In this document: positions 39,370-41,372 of the stretch, piece after piece
Layout of the letters: every line of letters begins with the position of its first letter
Numbering within the stretch: position 1 is the first letter of the stretch
From: a virus
DNA: 41,372 bases
Virus record (IMG/VR): IMGVR_UViG_3300032286_000420
Location: 1 to 41,372 of that record
Strand: one strand, 5' to 3'
Translations under genes and position numbers: made by a program
The notes under the pieces: model-generated
Seen by the model: the letters and a program-made list of their open reading frames with translations, nothing else
Database searches by the model: none
What the model was told of the DNA's origin: nothing

Positions 39370-39597
39370 AGGTTGGCAACCTCTAACGCCTTGTGCTGCA
39401 TGGGTTTATCCTACCTATCTAACCTTCTAACCTTTTATTTATAGTAATAATAATAAGAGAAGGAAGGGGGGAATAGGGGGTTTCCTAGCTCCTATAGCAA
39501 AGGTTGGCAGGTTGGCAGGTCGGCAACCCCATGGATGGCCCGATTTGCCCCGTTTCTGTGATGGCTTCGGCCCGGCTTGCGCACCTACCCTTGGGCC
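39370..39597. other. Candidate replication origin: iterons and AT-rich segment
   Basis: 228 bases without a gene. AGGTTGGC occurs at 39370-39377, 39501-39508 and 39509-39516, with AGGTCGGC at 39517-39524, so three copies run head to tail with period 8. CTAACCTT is repeated at 39419-39426 and 39427-39434; its complement AAGGTTAG resembles the iteron. The stretch TTTTATTTATAGTAATAATA (39433-39452) is by far the most AT-rich run of this arm and is followed by a purine tract. This is the standard make-up of an iteron origin. Confidence 0.6.
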
Positions 39598-40329
39598 ATG
39601 GCCAACGTCCGCATCGATCTCGACGCAGGAGCGCTTCAGCAGCTCGACAGCCGCGTTCGGCTGCTCACGGACCAGAACCTGCGCTACGCCGCTGCCAAGG
39701 CGCTCACGGGTGCAGCACAGGCTGCGCAGGCTGCCCTGAAGCAGGCGACCCCTCGCTACATCGACAAGCCCACCCGCTGGACCCTCAACGGCACCTACGT
39801 GCGCTTCGCTCGCGCTGACACACTGGAGGCTGAGGTGGGCTTCCGCAGCGATGCCCAGGGCCGTGGCAATGCTGCAGGTCGCTACCTGCTGCCCATCGTC
39901 AAGGGCACCACGCCGAAGCTCAAGGGCGCTGACCTCTCCGCCAGCAAGATTGCCCGCGAGACCCGCGGTGCTGTCCTGGTGCCAGCGAGGGGCTCAGGCC
40001 TGGTCAACAGCTCAGGCAACGTGCCGCTCAGCAAGTACGCCACGATCCTCGGCCAGGCACGCCAAGGCGGCGGGCAATACTTCGTCGGCCCGGTGAAGCA
40101 AGGCAGCAGCGTCAAGGCCGTGTTCGAGCGGAAGGTGGGATTCATCGGCCGCACCTCCACGCTCGAGACCAACACCAAGCGGCTGTTCACCATCGACCCC
40201 AACCCCAAGGTGAGGCGCCCGCAGTTCCCCGTGCAGCAGGTGCTGCGGCAGGGCTTCGAGCAGGCATGGCGCGGACAGATCCAGGCCACAGTGCAGGCCG
40301 AGCTGGTCAGGAGGCTGGGGGGCAGGTGA
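39598..40329 (+). CDS. Phage virion-type protein (possible tail-completion, gpZ-like)
   Basis: A 243-aa protein from ATG 39598 (39577 also in frame). NLRYAAAKALTGAAQAAQAALKQATPRYIDKPTRWTLNGTYVRFA, then AGRYLLPIVKGTTPKLKGAD, NVPLSKYATIL and YFVGPV, is a widespread pattern in phage proteins near head and tail genes, which I loosely equate with lambda Z. The basic C-terminus (RRPQFPVQQVLRQGFEQAW) is conserved. Here it precedes the terminase genes rather than the tail genes. Confidence 0.6.
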   Translation: MANVRIDLDAGALQQLDSRVRLLTDQNLRYAAAKALTGAAQAAQAALKQATPRYIDKPTRWTLNGTYVRFARADTLEAEVGFRSDAQGRGNAAGRYLLPIVKGTTPKLKGADLSASKIARETRGAVLVPARGSGLVNSSGNVPLSKYATILGQARQGGGQYFVGPVKQGSSVKAVFERKVGFIGRTSTLETNTKRLFTIDPNPKVRRPQFPVQQVLRQGFEQAWRGQIQATVQAELVRRLGGR

Positions 40330-40527
40330 CCCCCCCTACCCCCCCCGGGTCGCGGGTCCTCCCCCCGCCCCTGGCTGCGGGTATTTCGCGACCCCGCGCT
40401 ACGGCTAGCGTCAGGTCTCATCGGTATCAAACGGGACTCACCAGTAAAAACGGCAGCAGATTGCCCCTTCCCCGTTCCGCAGTTCAATAGTTCACTAGAT
40501 TCGTTCAACGTAAGGGGCTGCAAGACC
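40330..40527. other. C-rich intergenic region upstream of terminase, candidate cos/pac
   Basis: 198 bases without a gene. C-tracts of 6-7 (40330-40336, 40340-40346, 40361-40366) alternate with GGGTCGCG (40347-40354), which pairs with CGCGACCC (40387-40394) over a 32-base loop. The right half is of normal composition. In lambda-like phages the terminase recognition site lies just before the small subunit gene, so this is the first place to look. Confidence 0.4.
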
Positions 40528-41064
40528 TTGCTTGTCACCTTTAGCGAGTTTGCGGCGATCAAAGGCTGCGCGAAGGGCTCAGTGACGGCGGCCACGAAGA
40601 GCCGCATTGCTGCGGCGGTGGTGGAGAAGGACGGGAAGCGGTGGCTGGACCGGGACTTGGCGCTGGAGCTGTGGGATCGGAACACGAAGGCGACGCACAA
40701 CGCGAAGATCCGGCAGGGCGATCCGATCGAGGAGCTGCCGGCCAGCCCGCGGGAGCTGAAGCGCGCGATTGACGCACTGCCTGATGATGCGATCCCGGAG
40801 CTGAACGAAAGCCGGGCACGGCGGGAGCATTACCAGGCGGAGCTGGCGAAGCTGCAGGTGGCGCAGCAGCGGCGGGAGCTGGTGCCGGCGGATGAGGTGA
40901 AGCGGGAAGCGTTCCAGATCGGCCGGAGCATCCGTGAGGCGCTGGCGAACCTGGCGGATCGGCTGAGCCATCAGCTGGCGGGCGAGATGGATCCGGCGGT
41001 GATCCACCAGCTGCTGAGCGATGAGCACCGCGATGCGCTGCTGGCGCTGGCTGAGGCGAGCTGA
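40528..41064 (+). CDS. terS: Terminase small subunit, Nu1-like
   Basis: A 178-aa protein from TTG 40528, with AAGGGG 10 bases upstream (40512-40517) supporting that start. The N-terminus (VTFSEFAAIKGCAKGSVTAATKSRIAAAVVEKDGKRWLD) is a winged-HTH DNA-recognition part; SRARREHYQAELAKLQVAQQRRELVPADEVKREAFQIGRSIREALANLADRLS is the Nu1-type helical stalk. It binds the packaging site and recruits TerL, whose ATG overlaps its stop (TGATG). Confidence 0.88.
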   Translation: MLVTFSEFAAIKGCAKGSVTAATKSRIAAAVVEKDGKRWLDRDLALELWDRNTKATHNAKIRQGDPIEELPASPRELKRAIDALPDDAIPELNESRARREHYQAELAKLQVAQQRRELVPADEVKREAFQIGRSIREALANLADRLSHQLAGEMDPAVIHQLLSDEHRDALLALAEAS

Positions 41065-41372
41065 TGACGGTCTGGCGCGATGCGGTGATGGATGGCCTGC
41101 GGCCGGAGCAGGCGCTGACGGTGAGCGAGTGGGCTGACAAGCACCGGCGGCTGAGCAGCAAGGCAAGCGCGGAGCCGGGGCCGTGGCGCACCAATCGGAC
41201 GCCGTACCTGCGGGAGCCGATGGACTGCCTGAGCAGCAACAGCCCGATTCAGCGGGTGGTGATGATGTTTGCGGCGCAGACGGGCAAGACCGAGAGCGGG
41301 AGCAACTGGCTCGGATACGTCATTGACCACGCAGCCGGCCCGATGTTGCTTGTCCAGCCCACGGTCGAGATG
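41064..41372 (+). CDS. terL: Terminase large subunit (5' part, continues at window start)
   Basis: Starts with ATG 41064 (one-base overlap with terS) and reads MTVWRDAVMDGLRPEQALTVSEWADKHRRLSSKASAEPGPWRTNRTPYLREPMDCLSS, the usual GpA-family N-terminus, as far as the window end. Bases 41250-41372 repeat 1-123, so the gene is complete when circularised. Confidence 0.95.
   Translation, partial: MTVWRDAVMDGLRPEQALTVSEWADKHRRLSSKASAEPGPWRTNRTPYLREPMDCLSSNSPIQRVVMMFAAQTGKTESGSNWLGYVIDHAAGPMLLVQPTVEM
41250..41372. repeat. Right copy of the 123-bp terminal direct repeat
   Basis: Exact duplicate of 1-123; see the left copy. Confidence 0.95.

Noticed and set aside
40317-40336. Terminator formed by the G6/C7 hairpin after the Z-like gene
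   Set aside because: The stem covers the stop codon and is followed by C-rich sequence without a T-run.

Overview
The window is a complete temperate siphovirus genome with the lambda plan of virion genes. Bases 1-123 recur exactly at 41250-41372 and the large-terminase gene reads in frame across that join, so this is a circular (or circularly assembled) molecule of 41,249 unique bases. GC content is high apart from a few AT-rich islands. Several small genes resemble hypothetical proteins I associate with picocyanobacteria (Synechococcus/Cyanobium) and their phages, by memory only: the 'SPLKSNSWIQLLLQ' membrane peptide, the 'TPPPELVNQWL' family and the 'LSPAAQAVLDA...LLAIATELEG' family. I therefore infer a high-GC picocyanobacterial host with modest confidence. 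The encoded CCA in the attP tRNA core does not settle the host.

Right-going virion block (40.5 kb, through the join, to 23.5 kb): small and large terminase, gpW-like connector, portal, HK97-type protease-capsid fusion followed by an intrinsic terminator, two small proteins, a mosaic spike/fibre protein, connector and tail-terminator genes, tail tube, tail-assembly chaperone with a textbook -1 frameshift signal, tape measure, then homologues of lambda M, L, K, I and J, and a cassette of fibre-like proteins including three tandem paralogues with variable middles. The lysis region follows (23.5-25.1 kb): two small membrane proteins and an endolysin fusing a GH24 lysozyme to an M15 peptidase. A dCTP deaminase/dUTPase-like gene closes the block.

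Integration module (25.6-27.0 kb): a tyrosine integrase on the minus strand, then an attP made of the 3' half of a tRNA-Phe-like gene, flanked by six copies of the octamer TTCGCGCA and followed by a terminator.

Early leftward block (35.3 kb down to 27.0 kb, mostly minus strand): a RecE-like PD-(D/E)XK exonuclease, a small membrane protein, an HNH-AP2 endonuclease, a RecT-like annealing protein, a small HTH protein and a possible SSB-like protein, then more than a dozen tiny genes, most joined by ATGA or TGATG overlaps. These include a zinc-ribbon protein, a membrane-anchored HTH protein, a secreted RlpA-like barrel and a DUF3310 protein. Two plus-strand interruptions occur, at 32.4 kb and at 27.6-28.1 kb (HNH nuclease).

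Right-going replication block (35.5-39.4 kb): DEAH helicase, VRR-NUC nuclease and a primase/VapE-type helicase, followed by an AT-rich region with 8-bp iterons that is the best origin candidate. A virion-type gene (39.6-40.3 kb) and a C-rich gap lead back to the terminase. I recognise no CI-like repressor.
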